From Emcibacter sp048269205 (GTDB lineage Bacteria; Pseudomonadota; Alphaproteobacteria; Sphingomonadales; Emcibacteraceae), in contig NZ_JBLXJC010000001.1 of the NCBI RefSeq assembly GCF_048269205.1, forward strand, positions 1-64,000: a stretch of DNA of 64,000 nucleotides, read 5' to 3'. Positions 26,098 through 34,181 of this stretch are shown here, piece by piece. The notes beneath the pieces were generated by a model. The model saw nothing but the letters and a program-made list of their open reading frames with translations, was not told the DNA's origin and made no database searches. The first letter of the stretch is position 1. Every line of letters starts with the position of its first letter. The translations under genes and the position numbers were made by a program.

Positions 26098-26520
26098 ATG
26101 TCCAAATCATCACAGTTCCATGATGACAGGAATCCGGGGCACCGCCTGCTCAGGGTAGGCGAGAATATCCGTCATGCCCTGTCGGAAATCCTGTCCCGGG
26201 AAGACCTGCAGGATTCAGCCCTTGAAGGCATATCCATCACGGTGACCGAGGTGCGGTGCAGCCCGGATCTCAGGAATGCAACGGTCTATGTCATGCCCCT
26301 CGGCGGGGTACACGAGCAAGATGTGGTGGACGGTCTTAACCGGTGCAGCAAGTTCCTGCGCGGTCAGCTGTCCCGCCATGTGCGCATGAAATATCTTCCC
26401 CGGCTTAAGTTCCAGGCCGATAGTAGTTTTGGCGAAGCGGATCATATCGAGAAGCTTTTGCACAGTCCGCGGGTGGCCCGGGACCTGGGCCCCCGGGACG
26501 AGGAAGCGGAAGACGACTAG
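26098..26520 (+). CDS. rbfA: Ribosome-binding factor A
   Basis: 30S maturation and cold-adaptation factor with a KH-like fold. 140 residues; HRLLRVGENIRHALSEIL and the central VTEVRCSPDLRNATVYV are typical. The ATG at 26098 has GAGG about 8 bp upstream; the frame is open to 26053 but that stretch overlaps the upstream hairpin. Its TAG stop overlaps the GTG start of truB by one base. Confidence 0.96.
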   Translation: MSKSSQFHDDRNPGHRLLRVGENIRHALSEILSREDLQDSALEGISITVTEVRCSPDLRNATVYVMPLGGVHEQDVVDGLNRCSKFLRGQLSRHVRMKYLPRLKFQADSSFGEADHIEKLLHSPRVARDLGPRDEEAEDD

Positions 26521-27413
26521 TGGCCAGAAAGCGCAAGGGTCGCAAGATTGACGGCTGGCTTGTGATTGACAAGCCCCTGGGCCTGACGTCCACGCAGGTG
26601 GTTGGAAAGGTGCGCTGGCTGACCAAGGCGGCCAAAATCGGCCACGGTGGAACCCTTGATCCGCTGGCATCAGGCATTCTGCCCATCGCCATGGGGGAGG
26701 CCACAAAAACCATCCCCTTTATTATGGACGCGCGCAAAGCCTATCGATTTACGATCACCTGGGGCGAGCAGCGCAACACCGACGATGCCGAGGGTGAGGT
26801 GACGGCCGTGTCCGAGGTCCGGCCGACAGAAGAAGAGATCCTTAAAATCCTGCCGCAATTCACCGGTAGAATCCTCCAGCGTCCGCCCGCATTTTCGGCC
26901 ATCAAGGTTGACGGCAAGCGCGCTTATGACCTGGCCCGGGCCGGGGAAGAAGTGGAACTGAAAGAGCGCAAGGTGGATATTTTCGGTCTTGAGCTGATTG
27001 AAGCTCAAAAGGGGGAAGCGACCTTCGAAACGGAGTGTGGAAAAGGCACCTATATTCGCTCTCTGGCCCGGGATATGGCCCATGCGCTCGGCACCTGTGG
27101 TTATGTTTCCATGCTCAGGCGAACGAAAGTCGGCTGCTTCGGGGAAAGTGAGTCGATTTCGCTGGATAATCTGGAGAAATTGGTTCATAGTGCGCCGCTT
27201 GAGGACCGGATTCTCGCCGTTGAGACCGTGCTGGACGACATCTTGGCACTGGCCGTAACGGCAGAAGAGGCAAAGCGCCTGCAACAGGGGCAGAAACTCC
27301 CGGTTCCCAACCGTCCCGAAGGACTGGTCCGGATTACTTGCGACGGCAGGTTTATTGCCCTTGCGGAGATTTCGGAAGGTATCCTGAAACCGGTACGGGT
27401 TTTTAATTTTTGA
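26520..27413 (+). CDS. truB: tRNA pseudouridine-55 synthase
   Basis: Converts U55 to pseudouridine in the T loop of tRNAs. 297 residues. The catalytic Asp is Asp47 in HGGTLDPLASGIL. YRFTITWGEQRNTDDAEG, FSAIKVDGKRAYDLAR and the C-terminal KGTYIRSLARDMA are family motifs. GTG start overlapping the rbfA stop (TAGTG), so the two are translationally coupled. Confidence 0.97.
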   Translation: MARKRKGRKIDGWLVIDKPLGLTSTQVVGKVRWLTKAAKIGHGGTLDPLASGILPIAMGEATKTIPFIMDARKAYRFTITWGEQRNTDDAEGEVTAVSEVRPTEEEILKILPQFTGRILQRPPAFSAIKVDGKRAYDLARAGEEVELKERKVDIFGLELIEAQKGEATFETECGKGTYIRSLARDMAHALGTCGYVSMLRRTKVGCFGESESISLDNLEKLVHSAPLEDRILAVETVLDDILALAVTAEEAKRLQQGQKLPVPNRPEGLVRITCDGRFIALAEISEGILKPVRVFNF

Positions 27414-27428
27414 CTTAAGGAGTATACG

Positions 27429-27698
27429 ATGTCGATTACTGCAGAAAAGAAACAGGAACTGATCAAGGAATACGCCACCATTGACGGCGATACCGGTTCC
27501 CCCGAAGTTCAGGTCGCCATTCTCACTGAACGGATTGTCAACCTGACCGATCACTTCAAAACACATGCCAAGGATAATCACTCACGTCGCGGTCTGCTGA
27601 TGCTTGTGAACAAGCGTCGCCGTCTGCTTGATTATCTGAAGAAAAAAGATGAGGCGCGCTATCAGTCACTGATCAAGCGTCTGGGTCTTCGTAAGTAA
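27429..27698 (+). CDS. rpsO: 30S ribosomal protein S15
   Basis: 89 residues, the exact family length. TGSPEVQVAILTERI and DNHSRRGLLMLVNKRRRLL are the 16S rRNA-binding signatures. TAAGGAG lies upstream of ATG. It is followed by paired hairpins before pnp, the classic rpsO-pnp arrangement. Confidence 0.98.
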   Translation: MSITAEKKQELIKEYATIDGDTGSPEVQVAILTERIVNLTDHFKTHAKDNHSRRGLLMLVNKRRRLLDYLKKKDEARYQSLIKRLGLRK

Positions 27699-27714
27699 GA
27701 CTCGAAAGAATAAA

Positions 27715-27772
27715 AGTGCAGCCATAGGGGTTGCACTGGATGTTCAGGGCGTGCCGGCAGATAGGCTGCCGG
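27715..27772 (+). other. Two adjacent hairpins in the rpsO-pnp spacer
   Basis: Hairpin 1: AGTGCAGCC (27715-27723) with GGTTGCACT (27729-27737), one G-U pair. Hairpin 2: CCGGCAG (27754-27760) with CTGCCGG (27766-27772). Neither has a strong T tract. In other proteobacteria, stem-loops in this position are cut by RNase III and used by PNPase to autoregulate pnp. By position this is the likely role here. Confidence 0.6.
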
Positions 27773-27804
27773 TCATTGCCTGAATGTCGCGAAAAGGTTT
27801 GGAT

Positions 27805-29925
27805 ATGTTTAATATACATCGCAAAGAAATAAACTGGGGGGGACGTCCCCTCGTCATTGAAACAGGACATTTTGCCCGTCAGGCTGACGGTGCCGTTATG
27901 GTGTCCTACGGAGAATCCACCGTTCTGACCACTGCGGTCGGGGCGAAAAAAGCAAACCCGGCGATTGATTTCTTCCCCCTGACTGTGAACTATCAGGAAA
28001 GAACATACGCTGCGGGTAAAATTCCCGGCGGCTTCTTCAAGCGTGAAGGCCGTCCGAGTGAAGCGGAAACGCTGATTTGCCGTCTTATCGACCGGCCGAT
28101 CCGTCCCCTGTTTGTGGACGGCTACAAGAATGAAACACAGATTGTGGCCACTGTTATGGGCTATGACCTGGAAAACCAGACAGACGTTCCGGCCATAATC
28201 GGTGCCAGCGCGGCGCTGACCCTGTCCGGCCTGCCCTTCATGGGTCCCATCGGCGCGGCCCGTGTCGGTTATATTGACGGCGAATACGTCCTGAACCCGA
28301 CCGTTGACCAGGTGGAAGAATCAGAGCTGGACCTGGTGGTTGCCGGAACCCATGATGCGGTTCTGATGGTGGAATCACAGGCCAATGAGCTGAGCGAAGA
28401 AATTATGCTCGGTGCGGTTATGTTCGGCCATGAACAGATGCAGCCCGTTATCAAGGCCATTATCGAGATGGCGGAAGTCGCGGCCCGCGAACCCATGGAA
28501 CTGCCGGAACGGGAAGATCATTCTGGCCTGATCGCCAAAATTGCTGACATGGCGGAAGCCGACCTGCGCGCGGCCTACGCTGAAACGATCAAGCAGACCC
28601 GGACCAGCAAAATTGCCGAAATCAAGGACCGCGTTAAAGCGGAACTGGTTGAAGAAGGTAATGATGTCCAGGCGCTGCTGGTGGGGGGCCTCCTCAAGGA
28701 TCTTGAAAAGAAGATTGTTCGTGGCGACATCCTGAAAACCAAAAAACGTATCGACGGTCGCGACCTGGATACGGTGCGCCCGATTGCTTCAGAGGTAAAT
28801 GTTCTGCCGCGTACACATGGTTCCGCCCTGTTCACCCGCGGTGAAACACAGGCTCTTTGTGTGGCCACTCTTGGCACCGGAGATGATGAGCAGTTCATCG
28901 ACGCCCTGCAGGGCACCTACAAAGAAACTTTCATGCTGCATTATAACTTCCCCCCCTATTCCGTGGGTGAAGTAGGCCGCATGGGTGGTGTCGGCCGTCG
29001 TGAAGTCGGCCACGGGAAACTGGCCTGGCGGGCGCTGAAAGCGGTTCTGCCGGAACGTGAAGCTTTCCCTTATACCATTCGCCTGGTTTCTGAAATTACA
29101 GAATCCAACGGGTCTTCCTCCATGGCGACAGTCTGTGGCGCCTCCCTGGCCATGATGGATGCCGGCGTGCCTTTGACCCGTCCGGTTTCGGGTATTGCCA
29201 TGGGTCTGATCCTGGAAGGCGACGAGTTTGCCGTTCTGTCCGATATTCTGGGTGATGAGGATCATCTTGGCGACATGGACTTCAAGGTGGCTGGTACTTC
29301 CGAAGGGATCACTTCCCTGCAGATGGACATCAAGATCGCCGGGATTACCCGGGAGATCATGGAAGTTGCCCTTAACCAGGCCAGAGGCGGGCGGTCTCAT
29401 ATCCTTGAGGAAATGAACCAGGCCCTGTCCGGTGCCCGGACCGAGATGAGCGAGCATGCGCCGCGCATCGAGACAATCCAGATCAACAAGGAAAAAATCC
29501 GCGAAGTCATTGGCACGGGTGGCAAGGTGATCCGCGAGATCTGTGAAGTGACCGGCGCCAAAGTGGACATCGAGGACGATGGCACCATCAAGGTTGCTTC
29601 TTCCGATGCCAAGGCCATCGAGGCGGCCCTGAAGTGGATTGAAGGCATTGTCGCCGAGCCGGAAGTCGGCAAGATCTATGAAGGCAAGGTTGTAAAAACC
29701 GTGGACTTCGGTGCGTTTGTAAACTTCCTTGGCAGCCGTGACGGTCTGGTCCATATCAGTGAAATGGCCAAGGAACGTGTCGGCCAGGTTACCGATGTTG
29801 TGAATGAGGGCGACATGGTCAAAGTCAAGGTGCTTGGCATCGATGACCGGGGCAAGGTCCGCCTGAGCATGAAAGTTGTTGACCAGGAAACCGGTGACGA
29901 CCTTTCCGCTGCCGATAAGGAATAA
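27805..29925 (+). CDS. pnp: Polyribonucleotide nucleotidyltransferase (PNPase)
   Basis: Phosphorolytic 3'-5' exoribonuclease and degradosome partner. 706 residues from ATG 27805 (MFNIHRKEINWGGRPL), which fits the family start; ATG 27784 is less likely. Domain order: RNase PH 1 (1-130), helical linker, RNase PH 2 (about 310-540) with SNGSSSMATVCGASLAM, KH (about 555-610, IREVIGTGGKVIREI), S1 (about 622-690, DFGAFVNFLGSRDGLVHIS). Last gene of the operon. Confidence 0.98.
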   Translation: MFNIHRKEINWGGRPLVIETGHFARQADGAVMVSYGESTVLTTAVGAKKANPAIDFFPLTVNYQERTYAAGKIPGGFFKREGRPSEAETLICRLIDRPIRPLFVDGYKNETQIVATVMGYDLENQTDVPAIIGASAALTLSGLPFMGPIGAARVGYIDGEYVLNPTVDQVEESELDLVVAGTHDAVLMVESQANELSEEIMLGAVMFGHEQMQPVIKAIIEMAEVAAREPMELPEREDHSGLIAKIADMAEADLRAAYAETIKQTRTSKIAEIKDRVKAELVEEGNDVQALLVGGLLKDLEKKIVRGDILKTKKRIDGRDLDTVRPIASEVNVLPRTHGSALFTRGETQALCVATLGTGDDEQFIDALQGTYKETFMLHYNFPPYSVGEVGRMGGVGRREVGHGKLAWRALKAVLPEREAFPYTIRLVSEITESNGSSSMATVCGASLAMMDAGVPLTRPVSGIAMGLILEGDEFAVLSDILGDEDHLGDMDFKVAGTSEGITSLQMDIKIAGITREIMEVALNQARGGRSHILEEMNQALSGARTEMSEHAPRIETIQINKEKIREVIGTGGKVIREICEVTGAKVDIEDDGTIKVASSDAKAIEAALKWIEGIVAEPEVGKIYEGKVVKTVDFGAFVNFLGSRDGLVHISEMAKERVGQVTDVVNEGDMVKVKVLGIDDRGKVRLSMKVVDQETGDDLSAADKE

Positions 29926-29953
29926 CCGTTTATAACGGTCAAAAAAATGTCAG

Positions 29954-30019
29954 AAAGCGCCAGATTACTTGCAACCAGGGGAGTTTCTCTCCATATAATA
30001 AGCAAGGCTGGCGCTTTTT
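29954..30019 (+). terminator. Structured terminator after pnp
   Basis: AAAGCGCCAG (29954-29963) pairs with CTGGCGCTTT (30008-30017), followed by TT. The long intervening segment can form an inner stem, GGGGAG with CTCTCC, and TTGC with GCAA. A TTGCAA-N19-TATAAT promoter-like pair (29969-29974, 29994-29999) lies within the same segment and points to the next gene, so termination and initiation signals overlap. Confidence 0.6.
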
Positions 30020-30040
30020 CCGGTTTTAAAACGAGGTAGA

Positions 30041-31456
30041 ATGGGTAATGTAATGAAGTCACTTGAACCGCTGATGATATCGGGCAAACGTGTTCTCCCG
30101 CTTGTGGAGGGAGGCAAGGGCATCTCCGCTACAAACGGGGTTAGTTCCGGTGCCTGGGCGGCAGCTGGCGGCGTTGGTACAATTTCCTGCGTGAATGCCG
30201 ACAGTTTTGACGAGAACGGCAATATCATTCCTCAGATTTACCACGGCAGAACCCGCCAGGAACGTCATGAAGAGCTGATCAGATATGGTATTGATGGCGG
30301 GATTTCCCAGATCCAGCGGGCCCATGAAGTGGCTGGCGGCGAAGGTCGCCTGCATATCAACGTGCTTTGGGAAATGGGCGGCGCCGAGGCGATTTTGCAG
30401 GGGGTTCTGGAAAAAACCAAAGATCTCGTGCACGGCATTACCTGCGGGGCGGGTATGCCCTACCGACTTAGCGAAATTGCCGCCAAATACGGCGTCTATT
30501 ATCATCCAATTATTTCTTCTGCACGGGCGTTCGGCATTCTCTGGAAACGGGCCTATAAAAAATATGCCGACTGGCTTGGCGGCGTGGTCTACGAGGATCC
30601 CTGGCTGGCGGGCGGGCATAACGGCCTCTCCAATGCGGAAGACCCCCGTAAACCCCAGGACCCTTATCCCCGTGTGGTGGCGCTCCGGAAGCTGATGAAC
30701 AGCTTCGGCCTCAACCATGTGCCGATAATTATGGCCGGTGGTGTATGGTATCTCAGGGACTGGGAAAAATGGTTTGATAACCCGGAAATCGGTCCCATTG
30801 CCTTTCAGTACGGTACCCGGCCCCTTCTGACCAAGGAGAGTCCGATACCTGAGAAATGGAAAGCGGCGCTGCTGACACTGAAGGAAAACGACATCCTGCT
30901 GCACAGGTTCAGCCCCACGGGCTTCTATTCCTCGGCTGTGAAGAATGATTTTCTGAATGAACTGTCCGAACGGGAAAGACGACAGCTTCCGGCCGGTAGC
31001 AAGGCCAATCCGGACCAAGGATTTACGGCAGAGCTGCAGGTTGGCAAAAAGAAGCATTTTGTCCGTCCAGACGATCTGGGCAAGGCGCAGGACTGGATAT
31101 CCCAGGGGTTTAACGAAGCACTGAGGACCCCGGATGATACCATTCTTTTCGTGACGGCTGAAAAAGCCGCCGAGATTCGCCAGGACCAGCGGGACTGTAT
31201 GGGTTGTCTCAGCCAGTGCAAATTTTCCAACTGGTCTCAGATGGAGTCGCAGAATTATTCCACCGGCAAAAAGGCCGATCCCCGCAGTTTCTGTATCCAG
31301 AAAACACTGATGGATATCGCGCATGGCGGACCGGTTGAAAAGAATCTGATGTTTGCGGGTCACTCGGCCTATAATTTCGCCACCGACCCGTTCTACAGCA
31401 ACGGTTTCGTTCCGACGGTAAAGCAGCTTGTCGACCGGATTATGACCGGCGATTAA
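30041..31456 (+). CDS. Nitronate monooxygenase-like NAD(P)H-dependent flavin oxidoreductase
   Basis: A 471-residue TIM-barrel flavoprotein of the NMO/FabK-like group. The FMN-binding region includes NGVSSGAWAAAGGVGT near the N-terminus, HGITCGAGMPYR, GGHNGLSNAEDP and IIMAGGVW. The protein is about 100 residues longer than canonical NMO. Its C-terminal part holds a cysteine cluster (Cys-Met-Gly-Cys-x3-Cys and a further Cys in RSFC) that could bind a metal or iron-sulphur centre. Long forms with this cysteine pattern are widespread in alphaproteobacteria under the NMO name; the substrate is unproven. It stands between pnp and irr with its own candidate promoter. Confidence 0.85.
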   Translation: MGNVMKSLEPLMISGKRVLPLVEGGKGISATNGVSSGAWAAAGGVGTISCVNADSFDENGNIIPQIYHGRTRQERHEELIRYGIDGGISQIQRAHEVAGGEGRLHINVLWEMGGAEAILQGVLEKTKDLVHGITCGAGMPYRLSEIAAKYGVYYHPIISSARAFGILWKRAYKKYADWLGGVVYEDPWLAGGHNGLSNAEDPRKPQDPYPRVVALRKLMNSFGLNHVPIIMAGGVWYLRDWEKWFDNPEIGPIAFQYGTRPLLTKESPIPEKWKAALLTLKENDILLHRFSPTGFYSSAVKNDFLNELSERERRQLPAGSKANPDQGFTAELQVGKKKHFVRPDDLGKAQDWISQGFNEALRTPDDTILFVTAEKAAEIRQDQRDCMGCLSQCKFSNWSQMESQNYSTGKKADPRSFCIQKTLMDIAHGGPVEKNLMFAGHSAYNFATDPFYSNGFVPTVKQLVDRIMTGD

Positions 31457-31491
31457 AAAAGCTTTTGCTACGGAGCTAAAATTTCCAATAT

Positions 31492-31523
31492 TTACCAATT
31501 TCTGGTAATTTGGGATGTATAAA
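31492..31523 (+). promoter_or_regulatory. Candidate irr promoter with operator-like inverted repeat
   Basis: TTACCA (31492-31497) and TGGTAA (31503-31508) form a perfect 6-bp inverted repeat with a 5-bp spacer. A TATAAA -10-like element lies at 31518-31523, so the repeat covers the -35 region, as a repressor operator would. It does not match the known iron control element bound by Irr (TTTAGAA-N3-TTCTAAA). Confidence 0.45.
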
Positions 31524-31572
31524 GGTCGAAACAAGTGACCTCAGGGTAAAAGTAGCATCAGGAGAAGTAAAG

Positions 31573-32001
31573 GTGTCCAAGGTAAACAGGGAAAGACCAT
31601 ATGCTCGCGCGTTGACCAAACTGCGTGATGCCGGACTTCGTCCCACCCGCCAGCGGCTGACGCTGGCGAAACTGCTGTTTGACGGCCTCGACCGTCATGT
31701 AACGGCGGAAATCCTTCATGAGGAAGCAAGCGCCCGGAACAACAGTGTTTCTCTTGCTACGGTCTATAACACGCTTCACCAGTTCACGGATGTGGGCCTG
31801 CTGCGTGAAGTGGTTGTCGATTCCGGACGAACCTATTTCGACACCAACACCACTGACCATTATCATTTCTTTCACGAAGAAGACGGAAGGCTGGAAGATG
31901 TGCCGCTGGGTGATGTGGAAATCGCCAGTCTGCCAGCGGCCCCCGAAGGCAAGGCCTATTCAAGGGTGGCTGTGGTCATTCATGTGAAGGATGCGGACTG
32001 A
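31573..32001 (+). CDS. irr: Iron response regulator Irr (Fur family)
   Basis: A 142-residue Fur-superfamily regulator of the Irr branch, which in alphaproteobacteria controls haem and iron genes in response to haem. Diagnostic stretches are LRPTRQRLTLAKLLF, RHVTAEILHEEA, SLATVYNTLHQFTDVGLLREVVVD and FDTNTTDHYHFF; the last carries the histidine-rich metal/haem site. The N-terminal Cys-Pro haem regulatory motif of Bradyrhizobium Irr is not seen. GTG at 31573 has AGGAG 8 bp upstream; the frame is open to 31510. A link to the haem operon at 2943-7235 is plausible but not demonstrated. Confidence 0.88.
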   Translation: MSKVNRERPYARALTKLRDAGLRPTRQRLTLAKLLFDGLDRHVTAEILHEEASARNNSVSLATVYNTLHQFTDVGLLREVVVDSGRTYFDTNTTDHYHFFHEEDGRLEDVPLGDVEIASLPAAPEGKAYSRVAVVIHVKDAD

Positions 32002-32006
32002 CCGGC

Positions 32007-32522
32007 TCAGTCCAGTTCCTCTCCCTCCAGCGTTCCCCATATACTTTTCCTGTGGGCCCATCCCCTGAATCCCTGGATGTCGAGCCGGCACCAGTCTTTA
32101 CGGCATTCGAGAAGCTCGCCGATCACCCCTCCTTCGGCGACCACTGAGACATCGGAATCCCGGTTCGCTTTTTCATAAAGCGCCAGATTCTGGTCCAGGA
32201 CAAGGGCCGTTCTGCGGCTTGAGACAAGGGCACCCCACACCCAGCCAGTCGCGCCTTCGGAATCGACGAACTTGCGCCATTCCCCATATTCCGCGATTAC
32301 TTTTACCGGCAGGCCCTTTTTCTTGAAGACCCATTTGATGGGATATTGGCGGTCCGGGCCGGTGCGCACATTGACCGTATCCTTGGCCAGCGAGACAAAG
32401 CGGGGCACCGGATAACCGGACTTGCCCAGGGCGACCTGTTCGTTTGCACCGGCAGGGGTGACAAGAATACACATGAGCACCGACAGCAGCCGGACCATGT
32501 AGTGATTTTTCTTCCTGGTCAT
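32007..32522 (-). CDS. Exported SH3-domain protein
   Basis: A 171-residue protein with an N-terminal signal peptide (hydrophobic MVRLLSVLMCILVTPAGA, likely cut after AGA-N) followed by two bacterial SH3-like segments: VNVRTGPDRQYPIKWVF with WRKFVDSEGATGWVW, and a second ending GFRGWAHRKSIWG. Such proteins sit in the periplasm and may bind peptidoglycan. In alphaproteobacteria a gene of this type often lies beside a 2-hydroxyacid dehydrogenase, as here. Convergent with irr (5 bp between stops). Confidence 0.85.
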   Translation of the reverse strand: MTRKKNHYMVRLLSVLMCILVTPAGANEQVALGKSGYPVPRFVSLAKDTVNVRTGPDRQYPIKWVFKKKGLPVKVIAEYGEWRKFVDSEGATGWVWGALVSSRRTALVLDQNLALYEKANRDSDVSVVAEGGVIGELLECRKDWCRLDIQGFRGWAHRKSIWGTLEGEELD

Positions 32523-32667
32523 CTTTGCTTCATTCTCCCTTTCCCTGATTTATGTCTGCGGGAAGGTCGTTCGTCAAGAGACAAGAATGTTTACTCGCCG
32601 GTAGATTTCTCTTGTCTAGACATTTGAAACTCGGCTAAACATCTGTTAGAGATTGAGTATAGAGGTT

Positions 32668-32694
32668 TTGAGTCACACCCCTCTCCCGTATATA
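32668..32694 (+). promoter_or_regulatory. Candidate promoter of the 2-hydroxyacid dehydrogenase gene
   Basis: TTGAGT (32668-32673) and TATATA (32689-32694) with a 15-bp spacer lie about 30 bp upstream of the ATG. The spacer is shorter than ideal. A second TTGAGT starts at 32653. Nothing else is seen in 32523-32722. Confidence 0.35.
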
Positions 32695-32722
32695 CACAAA
32701 ATGAGAATAACGGAGCCACCGA

Positions 32723-33709
32723 ATGTCTTCCAGAAAGCCATTGGTTATAGTTACGCGAAAATTGCCGGATCCTATCGAGACGCGGATGATGGAGCTTTTT
32801 GATGTAAAGCTCAATCTGGAGGATCGGCCGTTTTCCACAGCGGAAATGATCGAGGCCATCAAGGAAGCGGACGTTCTGGTGCCGACGGTGACGGACCGGA
32901 TTGATGCCCGTATTCTGGCCCAGGCGGGCCCCGGACTGAAGCTGATCGCAAACTATGGTGCGGGTGTGGACCATATTGATCTGGCCAGCGCCCGCCAGCG
33001 CGGCATCACCGTAACCAATACACCGGGGGTTCTGACCGAAGATACCGCGGACATGACCATGGCCTTGTTGCTGGCCGTACCGAGACGCCTGATCGAGGGG
33101 GTCGAACTGCTGCAGTCAGGCGACTGGAAGGGCTGGGCCCCGACAGGCATGCTGGGTACCCGTATCTGGGGCAAGCGCCTGGGAATTATCGGCATGGGCC
33201 GGATCGGCCAGGCAGTGGCCCGGCGGGCGAAAGCCTTCGGCCTTTCCATCCATTACCATAACCGTCACCGCATAGGCAGTGACCTGGAGGAAGAGCTGGA
33301 AGCTACCTACTGGGAAAGCCTGGATCAGATGCTGGCCCGTATGGATATTATTTCTGTCAACTGTCCGCATACGCCGGCCACATTCCATCTGCTGTCTGCC
33401 CGCAGGCTCAAGCTTTTACAGAAACACGCCTATATTATCAACACCTCCCGCGGCGAGGTGATTGACGAAAACGCCCTGATCCGCATGCTGAAGGCGGAAC
33501 AGCTGGGCGGTGCCGGTCTCGATGTGTTCGAGAATGAACCGGCTGTCAATCCCAAACTTCTGGCTCTGCCCAATGTTGTGGCCCTGCCTCATATGGGCTC
33601 CGCCACCCGGGAAGGCCGCAATGACATGGGTGAAAAAGTCCTGATCAACATCAAGACCTTTGCCGACGGCCACAATCCGCCGGACCGGGTTTTGGAAGAC
33701 TGGACCTGA
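32723..33709 (+). CDS. D-isomer-specific 2-hydroxyacid dehydrogenase (glyoxylate/hydroxypyruvate reductase type)
   Basis: 328 residues. NAD(P)-binding motif GIIGMGRIGQAVARRAKAFG with a downstream NRHR suggesting a positively charged, NADP-compatible pocket. The catalytic Arg is in INTSRGEVIDENAL, Glu in VFENEP and His in ALPHMGSAT. This pattern fits the GyaR/D-glycerate dehydrogenase group, which interconverts glyoxylate/glycolate or hydroxypyruvate/D-glycerate; the true substrate is inferred. Monocistronic, with the minus-strand gene series converging on it. Confidence 0.9.
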   Translation: MSSRKPLVIVTRKLPDPIETRMMELFDVKLNLEDRPFSTAEMIEAIKEADVLVPTVTDRIDARILAQAGPGLKLIANYGAGVDHIDLASARQRGITVTNTPGVLTEDTADMTMALLLAVPRRLIEGVELLQSGDWKGWAPTGMLGTRIWGKRLGIIGMGRIGQAVARRAKAFGLSIHYHNRHRIGSDLEEELEATYWESLDQMLARMDIISVNCPHTPATFHLLSARRLKLLQKHAYIINTSRGEVIDENALIRMLKAEQLGGAGLDVFENEPAVNPKLLALPNVVALPHMGSATREGRNDMGEKVLINIKTFADGHNPPDRVLEDWT

Positions 33710-33712
33710 GGC

Positions 33713-34159
33713 CTATCCGAAGGACAGCGGCTGGAGATCCGGCTCTACCCATTCATATCTTGCCTTCACGGAAAACAGCAGCTCTTCGCTGTAATAGCGG
33801 AGCGGAAACTTCTTGTCCCCAAAGGAACTCAGGATCAGGCTGTTGCAGCCCCGGGTGAAATCTTCTCCGTCCGGCAATTGTTTTATGAAATGGTCGATGG
33901 CCTTCAGATAAAACAGGGTGATGGTTTCATGATAGCCGTCCGTGTCCGAGTTAGGAGTACCCACTGAGGTGTTATGTCGGCGAATGATGCCGGGCATCTC
34001 TTCAAGACATTTCCCAAGGCCGTGCCTGTGCAGCATGCAGTAGCCGGCCGCCAGATGACCCTCGTGGGTCCATTCCTCTTTGGGCAATTGTTCCGCGCAA
34101 AGCCGGTCTGTCAGGGATTCGATTTCTTCGCGGCTGGAAAAAACCTGTCTGGCTGTCAT
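33713..34159 (-). CDS. Conserved protein of unknown function
   Basis: A 148-residue cytoplasmic protein I cannot name. It has no signal peptide or membrane helix. Distinct features are WTHEGHLAAGYCML near residue 30, with two His that could be catalytic or metal-binding, a middle section HNTSVGTPNSDTDGYHETIT, and a C-terminal YSEELLFSVKARYEWVEPD. The WTHExHL motif recurs in a small family of uncharacterised bacterial proteins. Last gene of the minus-strand series, 22 bp after moeB, probably co-transcribed. Confidence 0.65.
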   Translation of the reverse strand: MTARQVFSSREEIESLTDRLCAEQLPKEEWTHEGHLAAGYCMLHRHGLGKCLEEMPGIIRRHNTSVGTPNSDTDGYHETITLFYLKAIDHFIKQLPDGEDFTRGCNSLILSSFGDKKFPLRYYSEELLFSVKARYEWVEPDLQPLSFG

Positions 34160-34181
34160 GATCTGTTCCCCCTGCTTGCAG

